Shown in pieces: positions 16,515 through 23,201 of a stretch of 64,000 nucleotides of DNA (the first letter of the stretch is position 1; the number at the start of each line of letters is the position of its first letter). The position numbers and the translations under genes are program-made. Origin of the DNA: Albidovulum litorale (GTDB lineage Bacteria > Pseudomonadota > Alphaproteobacteria > Rhodobacterales > Rhodobacteraceae); NCBI RefSeq assembly GCF_025751495.1, contig NZ_JAOWKZ010000001.1:1086558-1150557 (forward strand). The letters run 5' to 3'. The notes below the pieces were generated by a model, which was given only the letters and a program-made list of their open reading frames with translations, had not been told where the DNA came from and did no database searches.

Positions 16515-17471
16515 ATGAGCTTCCGCCTCCAGCCCGCCGCCCCTGCCCGCCCGAACCGCTGCCAGCTCTTCGGCCCGGGATCGCGCCCCGCGATCTTTGA
16601 AAAGATGGCGGCATCGGCGGCGGATGTAATCAACCTCGATCTGGAGGACTCGGTGGCGCCCGACGACAAGCCCGAGGCGCGGAAGAACATCATTCAGGCC
16701 ATCGGCGATATCGACTGGGGCAACAAGCATCTCAGCGTCCGCATCAACGGGCTCGACACGCCCTACTGGTATCGCGACGTGGTCGACCTTCTGGAACAGG
16801 CGGGCGAGCGGCTTGACCAGATCATGATCCCGAAAGTGGGCTGCGCCGCCGATGTCTACGCGGTCGATGCCCTCGTCACCGCCATCGAGGCCGCGAAGGG
16901 CCGCAAGAAGCGCATCGCGCTGGAAGTGATCATCGAATCGGCGGCCGGCATCGCCCATGTCGAGGAAATCGCGGCCTCCTCTCCCCGGCTTCAGGCGATG
17001 AGCCTCGGCGCTGCCGATTTCGCCGCCTCCATGGGCATGCAGACGACAGGCATCGGCGGCACCCAGGAAAACTATTACATGCACCGCGAGGGACAGAAGC
17101 ACTGGTCCGATCCCTGGCACTGGGCCCAGGCCGCCATCGTCGCCGCCTGCCGCACCCATGGCATCTTGCCGGTCGATGGACCCTTCGGCGATTTCTCCGA
17201 TGACGAGGGCTTTCTGGCGCAGGCGCGGCGCTCGGCCACGCTCGGCATGGTCGGCAAATGGGCGATTCACCCCAAGCAGATCGCGCTCTGCAACGAGGTC
17301 TTCACGCCGTCTGAGGCACAGGTGACCGAGGCCCGCGAAATCCTTGCCGCAATGGAAGCCGCCAAGGCCCGCGGCGAAGGCGCGACCGTCTATAAGGGGC
17401 GGCTCGTGGATATCGCCTCGATCAAGCAGGCCGAGGTGATCGTGCGGCAATCAGAAATGATCGCAGGCTGA
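16515..17471 (+). CDS. mcl1: L-malyl-CoA/beta-methylmalyl-CoA lyase
   Basis: 318-residue CitE-like (HpcH/HpaI) aldolase. In Rhodobacterales Mcl1 cleaves L-malyl-CoA to acetyl-CoA and glyoxylate and beta-methylmalyl-CoA to propionyl-CoA and glyoxylate, steps of the ethylmalonyl-CoA pathway. Visible features: NLDLEDSVAPDDKPEARK (about residue 40), the acidic metal-binding set (ALEVIIESAAGIAH, SLGAADFAASMG) and the C-terminal WAIHPKQIALCNEVF. The ATG at 16515 matches the family N-terminus (MSFRLQPAAPARPNRCQLFG). It ends at a strong hairpin. Confidence 0.92.
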   Translation: MSFRLQPAAPARPNRCQLFGPGSRPAIFEKMAASAADVINLDLEDSVAPDDKPEARKNIIQAIGDIDWGNKHLSVRINGLDTPYWYRDVVDLLEQAGERLDQIMIPKVGCAADVYAVDALVTAIEAAKGRKKRIALEVIIESAAGIAHVEEIAASSPRLQAMSLGAADFAASMGMQTTGIGGTQENYYMHREGQKHWSDPWHWAQAAIVAACRTHGILPVDGPFGDFSDDEGFLAQARRSATLGMVGKWAIHPKQIALCNEVFTPSEAQVTEAREILAAMEAAKARGEGATVYKGRLVDIASIKQAEVIVRQSEMIAG

Positions 17472-17473
17472 AA

Positions 17474-17492
17474 AGGGGGCTCGCCGCCCCCT
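17474..17492 (+). terminator. Terminator hairpin after mcl1
   Basis: AGGGGGC and GCCCCCT pair around a TCGCC loop, starting 3 bases after the mcl1 stop. A second, shorter hairpin (TTGGCC-TTC-GGCCAA) and a gene-end repeat follow. Confidence 0.65.
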
Positions 17493-17512
17493 CTTGGCCT
17501 TCGGCCAATTCA

Positions 17513-17541
17513 CCCCGCGAGTATTTCCGGAACAGAAGAAG
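17513..17541 (-). repeat. Dispersed gene-end element, copy B
   Basis: Downstream of mcl1 in the direction of transcription it reads CCCCGCGAGTATTTCCGG then AACAGAAGAAG. It is the most divergent copy in the hairpin part but keeps GAGTATTT and AACAGAAGAAG. Confidence 0.6.
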
Positions 17542-17631
17542 CAGGAGCGGTCAGGCGCCAGACCCGGCCTGCCCCGTTGCAAATCGCCCGACCGGGCGGC
17601 ATATAGGCCGTGACCCTTCAGGGAGTGCGGG

Positions 17632-18591
17632 ATGAATTACCTCGAATTTGAAAAGCCGCTGGCCGAGATCGAAGGCAAGGCCGAGGAGCTTCGGGCGCTG
17701 GCGCGCAAGAATGAGGGGATGGATGTCGCCAAGGAGGCGGCCGCGCTCGACAAGAAGGCGGCGGACCTTCTGAAGGACCTTTACAAGAACCTTGACCCCT
17801 GGCGGAAATGCCAGGTCGCGCGCCACCCGGACCGGCCGCATTGCAAGGACTATATCGACGCGCTTTTCACCGAGTTCACGACTCTCGCGGGCGATCGCAA
17901 CTTTGCCGATGACCATGCGGTGATGAGCGGTCTTGCCCGCTTCAACGACCAGCCGGTGATGGTCATCGGGCAGGAAAAGGGCTCTGACACCAAGACTAGG
18001 ATCGAACGCAATTTCGGCATGGCGCGGCCCGAGGGCTATCGCAAAGCCATCCGCCTGATGGACCTCGCCCACCGCTTCGGCCTGCCGGTGATCACGCTTG
18101 TCGATACGCCCGGCGCCTATCCCGGCAAGGGCGCCGAGGAACGCGGGCAATCCGAGGCCATCGCGCGTTCTACCCAAAAATGCCTTGAGATCGGCGTGCC
18201 GCTGATCTCGGTGATCATCGGCGAGGGCGGATCGGGCGGGGCTGTGGCTTTCGCCTCGGCCAACCGTATCGCGATGCTGGAACATTCAATCTATTCGGTG
18301 ATCACGCCCGAAGGCTGCGCGTCGATCCTGTGGAAGGATGCCGAGCGCATGCGCGAGGCCGCGAATGCGCTGCGCCTGACCGCGCAGGACCTGCACAAGC
18401 TCGGCGTCATCGACCGGATCATCGCGGAACCCCTTGGCGGCGCCCAGCGCATGCGCAAGGACGCCATCGAAAGTGTCGGCAAGGCCATTGGCGAGATGCT
18501 GAAGGAGCTGTCGGGCAAGAAACCGGCCGAACTGGTCAAGGACCGCCGCGACAAGTTCCTCGCCATGGGCGCCAAGGGCCTCGCGGCCTGA
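17632..18591 (+). CDS. accA: Acetyl-CoA carboxylase carboxyltransferase subunit alpha
   Basis: 319-residue AccA. With AccD it transfers the carboxyl group from biotin-BCCP to acetyl-CoA, the first step of fatty-acid synthesis. The family features are clear: N-terminal [18 protein letters not shown], then [39 protein letters not shown], and the active-site loop [13 protein letters not shown] with [13 protein letters not shown]. The ATG at 17632 has AGGGAG about 8 bases upstream. It converges with DUF2585 12 bases away. Confidence 0.96.
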   Translation: MNYLEFEKPLAEIEGKAEELRALARKNEGMDVAKEAAALDKKAADLLKDLYKNLDPWRKCQVARHPDRPHCKDYIDALFTEFTTLAGDRNFADDHAVMSGLARFNDQPVMVIGQEKGSDTKTRIERNFGMARPEGYRKAIRLMDLAHRFGLPVITLVDTPGAYPGKGAEERGQSEAIARSTQKCLEIGVPLISVIIGEGGSGGAVAFASANRIAMLEHSIYSVITPEGCASILWKDAERMREAANALRLTAQDLHKLGVIDRIIAEPLGGAQRMRKDAIESVGKAIGEMLKELSGKKPAELVKDRRDKFLAMGAKGLAA

Positions 18592-18603
18592 GGCCCGGCT
18601 CTC

Positions 18604-19194
18604 TTAAAGCCCGCCCTGCCACATTCGCACGGCGTCCAGCGGATAGACCAGCATGAGAACGTTCAGCGCCAGCCCGTCGCTGATCACATAGGCGGTCAAC
18701 AACTCGAACCCCAGAAGGATCGCGACGCTCGCGCGAACCGGAATGCGCCGGGCGAGCCAGAACCCCGCGATCATTGCAAAAATGTCGAAGACCGAATTGA
18801 TCACGCTGTCGCCGTAATAGTCGAGCGAGATCGTCACCTCGCGGTAGCGCTCGATGACCGCATTGGTGTTCTCCGCGATCTCCCATGCGCATTCGACAAT
18901 TGTCGCGATGAGACGCCGCCAGCCGACTGCCAGACGCACGGCCAGAGGCGACAGCGCGGCGTAAAAGATCAGCCCGTGCAGCAGATGCGATGGCGTGTAC
19001 CAGTCGGTCAGATGCTGCGAGTTTTCGCTGCTTATCGTCTCGCCGTGCCACAGCTTGATATAGCCGCAGGTGCAGATCGGCACGCGCCCCATCGCAAGAA
19101 GCACCGCCGCGGCAGCCAAAACGGCGAAGGCGGTCAGCACATAGGGCAACCGGTCGCGGCTCACCGCAGCGACTCCTGCGCCCGTCCCGGCCAT
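18604..19194 (-). CDS. DUF2585 (UPF0314) membrane protein
   Basis: 196-residue integral membrane protein with about five hydrophobic segments. It shows the DUF2585 pattern CTCGYIKLWHGETISSENSQ (about residues 41-60), HLLHGLIFYAAL and ECAWEIAENTNAVIERYR. The family is restricted mainly to alphaproteobacteria and has no known function. Its ATG lies inside the 3' end of the upstream flavoprotein gene (34-base overlap), so it is probably translated from the same transcript as ftsE-ftsX-plsC. It is the last gene of that run. Confidence 0.85.
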   Translation of the reverse strand: MAGTGAGVAAVSRDRLPYVLTAFAVLAAAAVLLAMGRVPICTCGYIKLWHGETISSENSQHLTDWYTPSHLLHGLIFYAALSPLAVRLAVGWRRLIATIVECAWEIAENTNAVIERYREVTISLDYYGDSVINSVFDIFAMIAGFWLARRIPVRASVAILLGFELLTAYVISDGLALNVLMLVYPLDAVRMWQGGL

Positions 19195-19697
19195 TCCGCG
19201 TCATAGGCCGCCCCGTCGATGGCGCCCCGGCTCATCTCGGCCAGCATGTCGCCGATGGTCGGCAGGCCCTCGGACTGATCGCCGCTCCAAGTACCTGCGC
19301 GCATCAGCGCGCGGGCGCATTGCGAATATATCTCCCCGATGGCGATCAGGATCACGGTGCGGGGGCTTTTGCCATCCCGCGCAAAACTCTCGCGCAAGGC
19401 CTCGTCCGCCGTGACCCGTGCCGTGCCGTTGACCCGGATCACGTTGTCAGAGCCGGGGACGAGGAACATCAAGCTCACGCGCGGGTCGCGGACGATATTT
19501 CGCAGGCTGTCGATGCGGTTGTTGCCCTTCCAGTCGGGCAAGGCCAGCGTACCCGGATCGATCTCGCGCACCACCGGACCATCATCGCCGCGCGGGCTGG
19601 CATCGGTGCCCTCGGGGCCGACGGTCGAAAGGATGCAGAGCCACGACCGACCGATCCATGTGCGATAGGTCGGGGTCATCAACCGCGCGACTTTCAC
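19161..19697 (-). CDS. PPOX-type FMN flavoprotein (MSMEG_1061-like), N-terminally interrupted by TAG
   Basis: The uninterrupted part encodes 178 residues with the family pattern STVGPEGTDASPRGDDGPV, LPDWKGNNRIDSLRNI, LMFLVPGSDNVIRVNG and YSQCARALMRAGTW, a pyridoxamine-5'-phosphate-oxidase-like split-barrel flavoprotein of unknown substrate. The natural start appears to be the GTG at 19763 (MQAITSVEELERH), 8 bases after a GGAGG and 3 bases after the plsC stop. Codon 14 of that frame is TAG (19722-19724) where homologues carry Tyr. Without readthrough, translation would have to restart at GTG 19697, which has no ribosome-binding site. It may therefore be a recent pseudogene. Confidence 0.7.
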   Translation of the reverse strand: MKVARLMTPTYRTWIGRSWLCILSTVGPEGTDASPRGDDGPVVREIDPGTLALPDWKGNNRIDSLRNIVRDPRVSLMFLVPGSDNVIRVNGTARVTADEALRESFARDGKSPRTVILIAIGEIYSQCARALMRAGTWSGDQSEGLPTIGDMLAEMSRGAIDGAAYDAEWPGRAQESLR

Positions 19698-19763
19698 GAG
19701 CGAGGCCTGTGCGGGCGTTCCCTAGTGGCGCTCCAGTTCCTCGACGGACGTGATCGCCTGCAC
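19698..19763 (-). other. Lost N-terminus of the flavoprotein gene with in-frame TAG
   Basis: Twenty-two codons from GTG 19763 to the next GTG read MQAITSVEELERH, stop, GTPAQASL. The residues on both sides of TAG 19722-19724 fit the family, so the only defect is the stop codon. A single base change (TAT or TAC to TAG) or a sequencing error would explain it. Confidence 0.7.
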
Positions 19764-19766
19764 CCT

Positions 19767-20504
19767 TCAGCCCTCCTGACCGACGAACCCCGCCTCTGCC
19801 ATCAGACGGTTCGAAGCGCCTTCTACCTCGGGCTCGATCCGGTCCATGAATTCCTCGACCGTAAGCCCTGCCGGGATGCGCGGCAGGAACTCCACGACTG
19901 CAAGGCCCGGCTTGCGCAACAGCCCATGGCGCGGCCAGAAGACGCCGACATTGGTGGCAGCAGGCACACAATCCTGCCCAAGCTGGGAATAAAGGACGCC
20001 GACGCCCACCTTGTAGGGCCGTGTCGCCCCCGCCGCGACACGCGTGCCCTGCGGATAGATGATCAGCTGCCCCGGCCAGGCCCGCCCCGCCTTCACATCC
20101 GCCACCATGCGCTTGACCGCCTGTCCGCGCTTGCCACGATCAACAGGAATGCAGCCAAGTTTTTTTGCGTACCAGCCTACGATAGGCGCCCAGAGAAGCT
20201 CCTTCTTCATGATGAATTTCGGCCTCGGTACGACCGAGACGATCAGGATGATGTCGAAGAAACTCTGGTGCTTCGCACCGATCAGCACCTCGTCTTCTGG
20301 GACCTCGCCGCGAATTTCGGATTTCAGCCCGACCAGCAGCGCAGCCGAGGCGCGGACCCAGCGGCAATAGGCATGAACCGCATCAAAGGCCGCCTCGCGC
20401 CGGAAGATCACGAAAGGCGTCCAGAAAAGCGCATAGACCACCATCGCCAGATACATCTGCACGATGAAGATCAGCGACAGGACGTATTGCAGGAGCAGTC
20501 TCAT
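19767..20504 (-). CDS. plsC: 1-acyl-sn-glycerol-3-phosphate acyltransferase (PlsC-like)
   Basis: 245-residue membrane-associated acyltransferase that converts lysophosphatidic acid to phosphatidic acid. One N-terminal transmembrane helix (about residues 1-30) is followed by the acyltransferase motifs: HQSFFD (HX4D) near residue 80, the KKELLWAPIVGWYAKKLGCIPVDR block, and IIYPQGTR. The start is ATG 20504 (MRLLLQYVLSL); it overlaps the ftsX stop (20501), so the genes are coupled. An open extension upstream is only ftsX in another frame. Confidence 0.88.
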   Translation of the reverse strand: MRLLLQYVLSLIFIVQMYLAMVVYALFWTPFVIFRREAAFDAVHAYCRWVRASAALLVGLKSEIRGEVPEDEVLIGAKHQSFFDIILIVSVVPRPKFIMKKELLWAPIVGWYAKKLGCIPVDRGKRGQAVKRMVADVKAGRAWPGQLIIYPQGTRVAAGATRPYKVGVGVLYSQLGQDCVPAATNVGVFWPRHGLLRKPGLAVVEFLPRIPAGLTVEEFMDRIEPEVEGASNRLMAEAGFVGQEG

Positions 20505-21406
20505 TGAACCTCCCTGAGGCTGCGGAACGCCGCCGCGCGGGTCGCGACAAAGGCCACGATAGCGGTCAGGGCGGGAATTGCCAGCGGCGTGAGCCAACCC
20601 GCCCCGCTGAACCCGAGCCCGGTCAGGAACCCACCCGCCTGAGACGCGGCGGGCAGAAGTGCTACGGCGGCCATCCCGGCCAGCGTCCCGGCCAGCGCCC
20701 CGACGACGGCGCGCAGCGTGAACCGGCGGACGAAAGCGCGAACGATGAAGGTATCGCGCGCGCCGACAAGGCGCAGCACCCGGATCACCTGCCCGTTCGC
20801 GGCCAGCGCTGAACGGGCCGCCAGCGTCACCATTGCGGCCATCGTCCCGCCGATCAGGACGATGGAGAGGAACCCCAGCAGCCGCAGCCGCCCCGCCGCC
20901 GCGACCAGCGGCCTCCGCCAGCCCTGATGATCGTCGATCACCGCTTCGGGCACTTCCGCCGACAGCCGGAGCCGTAGCCCCTCGGCATCAAAACCCTGCC
21001 CCTCCTCGGCGATCTCCACCAGTTGCGGGATCGGCAGGCTGTCAACCGGCAGGTCGGGCCCGAACCACGGCGCGATCAGCGCCTGCATCTCGGACGGCTC
21101 CAGGGCCCGGGCCGACGCGATGCCGGGCGTTTCGGCCAGAATTGCCAGAACGCGCGCGGTCTTGGCTTCCATCTCACCCGTCGGGGCGGAGATGCGCACC
21201 GTCGCGCCCTGCGACAGGGCCTCGGACCAGCGCTCGGCCAGCCGTCCGGCGGCCAACGACAACGCCAGCGCGAAGACGGCAAGGAAGGCCATCGCAGCGG
21301 CCGAGGCAATCGTCAGGATCGCGGGCGCGCCCGAGGGCGGAACCACCCGGTCACTGCTGCCCTCGCCACCGGCGAGCAACTTCAGGCGGATCATCATGGC
21401 GCTCAC
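20501..21406 (-). CDS. ftsX: Cell division protein FtsX
   Basis: 301-residue inner-membrane permease-like protein. FtsX with FtsE forms an ABC complex that activates septal peptidoglycan hydrolases. One N-terminal transmembrane helix (about residues 28-52), an extracytoplasmic loop, and three C-terminal helices (about 170-290) match the family. The stretch VIRVLRLVGARDTFIVRAFVRRF is the conserved cytoplasmic coupling segment. The GTG start overlaps the ftsE stop (GTGA). Confidence 0.87.
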   Translation of the reverse strand: MSAMMIRLKLLAGGEGSSDRVVPPSGAPAILTIASAAAMAFLAVFALALSLAAGRLAERWSEALSQGATVRISAPTGEMEAKTARVLAILAETPGIASARALEPSEMQALIAPWFGPDLPVDSLPIPQLVEIAEEGQGFDAEGLRLRLSAEVPEAVIDDHQGWRRPLVAAAGRLRLLGFLSIVLIGGTMAAMVTLAARSALAANGQVIRVLRLVGARDTFIVRAFVRRFTLRAVVGALAGTLAGMAAVALLPAASQAGGFLTGLGFSGAGWLTPLAIPALTAIVAFVATRAAAFRSLREVQ

Positions 21407-22074
21407 AGCTCTGCCCCCGCATGAATGATCTGGCGGTCCTTGATCCGCAGCACCCGGGCAGAGACCATCGGCTTGGCGGCCCGGATCAGGTTCAGATCAT
21501 GGGTCGCGATCACGATGGTCTTGCCCATCCGGTTCAACTCGCTGAGGAGCGTCAGAAGCCTCAGCGACATCTCCCAGTCGAGATTGCCGGTGGGCTCATC
21601 GGCCAGCAGGAGGTCGGGCGACAGGACGACCGCACGAGCCAAAGCCGCGCGCTGGCGTTCGCCGCCCGACAGCGACGGCGGCAGGGCCCGTGCCCGCGAT
21701 CCAAGGCCGACCCAGGACAGAAGCTCGCGCAGTTCTCCAGCATCGGCCTCGCGCCCGGCCACGGTCAGGGGCAGCGCCACGTTCTCGGCCACCGGAAGAT
21801 GGTCGAGGAACTGGCAATCCTGATGCACAACCCCGATCCGCCCCCTCAGCCGGGCAATATCGTCGCGCGACATCGCCGCGCGGTCCTGCCCGATCAGCGA
21901 GACCTTGCCGTCAACCGGCATCAACTCGCCGTAGCAAAGTTTCAGAAAGGTCGACTTGCCCGCGCCCGAGGGACCGGTCAGGAAATGGAACGACCCCGGC
22001 GTCAGCCGCAAGGAAATCCCGCGCAACAGCGGCGTACCGCCATACCCATAGCTGACATCGTCGAACGCAATCAT
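21403..22074 (-). CDS. ftsE: Cell division ATP-binding protein FtsE
   Basis: 223-residue ABC ATPase. Walker A GPSGAGKST (about residue 34), Q-loop VVHQDCQFLDHL, signature LSGGERQRAALARA, Walker B LLLADEPTGNLD and the switch histidine (IATHD) are complete. ATG 22074 (MIAFDDVSYGYGG) matches FtsE N-termini; a GTG four codons upstream is less likely. It leads the ftsE-ftsX-plsC run and is divergent from the zinc-ribbon gene over 171 bases. Confidence 0.9.
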   Translation of the reverse strand: MIAFDDVSYGYGGTPLLRGISLRLTPGSFHFLTGPSGAGKSTFLKLCYGELMPVDGKVSLIGQDRAAMSRDDIARLRGRIGVVHQDCQFLDHLPVAENVALPLTVAGREADAGELRELLSWVGLGSRARALPPSLSGGERQRAALARAVVLSPDLLLADEPTGNLDWEMSLRLLTLLSELNRMGKTIVIATHDLNLIRAAKPMVSARVLRIKDRQIIHAGAEL

Positions 22075-22245
22075 CGTAGAACACACATGTTCTGCCGAGT
22101 CGCCGCTGCATCACCTTGCAGGGAAATCCCGCGCTGCAGCATCAAGACTTGGAGCCTGCGCCTTTGCTTGCTACAAATGGCCAACAATAATGACGAAGCG
22201 GTCACATGGGCCGCGATTGTGGCTGGCGAAATCGGTGGGAACGAC

Positions 22246-23181
22246 ATGCGTTTGATATGCCCGAGCTGTGGTGCACAATATGAGGTGGACGACAGCGTCA
22301 TCCCCGAGACGGGCCGGGATGTCCAGTGCTCGAATTGCGGACATGCGTGGTTTCAGCAAGCTTCGCTGAAACTGACGACGCCGGCGCCTGTAAAGATCGC
22401 GGAACCGGCGCCGCAGAAACCCGCTGCGCAAGCGCCGAGCGCACCGCCGCCCGTCGAAGAAAAAGTCGCAGTACCCGAACCGACGACCGAGCCGGACGAT
22501 ACCCCCGACGAGACCGAACAAGACGATGCCCCCAGCGCGTCAGAAGACGACGCGCCCGATGACGACAAGGCGACACCGGACACAGCCGAAGAAATGCCTG
22601 TCCCCGCCGCCCCCGAAGGCGAATTGCGCCGCCGCACACTCGACGACGCCGTGCGTGGCGTTCTCAAGGAAGAGGCCGAGCGCGAGACAAGGGCTCGCAA
22701 ATCCGAAAGCGCGGCGCTGGAAACCCAGCCCGATCTCGGCCTTGCCGTCGCCGCTGCAACGGCGGCAGCCGCCACCGAACCGGTGCGCGACCGTGTCGTG
22801 CGGGTCCGCGGCGATGAGGACGATCTTGACGACGATGCGCTGACATCGCGCGCCTCCCGGCGCGAATTGCTTCCCGATATCGAGGAAATCAACTCGACCC
22901 TGCGTGCCACTTCGGAACGCGGCGACGAAGCCGCCGCCCGCGACGCACCCGAGGCGATGGCCGTCAGGCAGCGCTCGGGCTTCCGCCGCGGCTTCTCGCT
23001 GGCCGTTCTGATTGCCGCCCTTGCGCTTGGACTTTACGTTCTGGCCCCGACGCTGGCGCAATCGGTTCCGGCGCTCGAACCGGCACTTTCAGCCTATGTC
23101 GAGGCGGTGAACGCGGCGCGGGTCTGGCTGGACGGCCAGATGCAAACGCTGACAGCCGCGATCAAGGGCGACGCTTCCTGA
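22246..23181 (+). CDS. Zinc-ribbon (MJ0042-type) membrane-anchored protein
   Basis: 311-residue protein. An N-terminal zinc ribbon has two CxxC knuckles (CPSCGAQYEVDDSVIP and CSNCGHAWFQ, residues 5-36). A long Pro/Ala/Glu/Asp-rich linker follows (about 40-245), then one transmembrane helix (SLAVLIAALALGLYVLAPTLA) and a short C-terminal tail. This MJ0042 architecture is widespread in alphaproteobacteria without a firm function. ATG 22246 precedes the zinc ribbon directly; an upstream open frame is an artefact of antisense ftsE/ftsX. It is divergent from ftsE. Confidence 0.85.
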   Translation: MRLICPSCGAQYEVDDSVIPETGRDVQCSNCGHAWFQQASLKLTTPAPVKIAEPAPQKPAAQAPSAPPPVEEKVAVPEPTTEPDDTPDETEQDDAPSASEDDAPDDDKATPDTAEEMPVPAAPEGELRRRTLDDAVRGVLKEEAERETRARKSESAALETQPDLGLAVAAATAAAATEPVRDRVVRVRGDEDDLDDDALTSRASRRELLPDIEEINSTLRATSERGDEAAARDAPEAMAVRQRSGFRRGFSLAVLIAALALGLYVLAPTLAQSVPALEPALSAYVEAVNAARVWLDGQMQTLTAAIKGDAS

Positions 23182-23201
23182 TCCGGTGCCCCGACCGGAT
23201 C
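23180..23201. terminator. Bidirectional hairpin between convergent genes
   Basis: GATCCGGT and ACCGGATC form a perfect 8-bp stem with a 6-base loop. The stem overlaps the stop codons of both the zinc-ribbon gene and the TIGR02302 gene. Confidence 0.55.

Noticed and set aside
20833..22245. Long upstream extension of the zinc-ribbon gene
   Set aside because: It is antisense to ftsX and ftsE. The zinc-ribbon motif begins immediately after ATG 22246.
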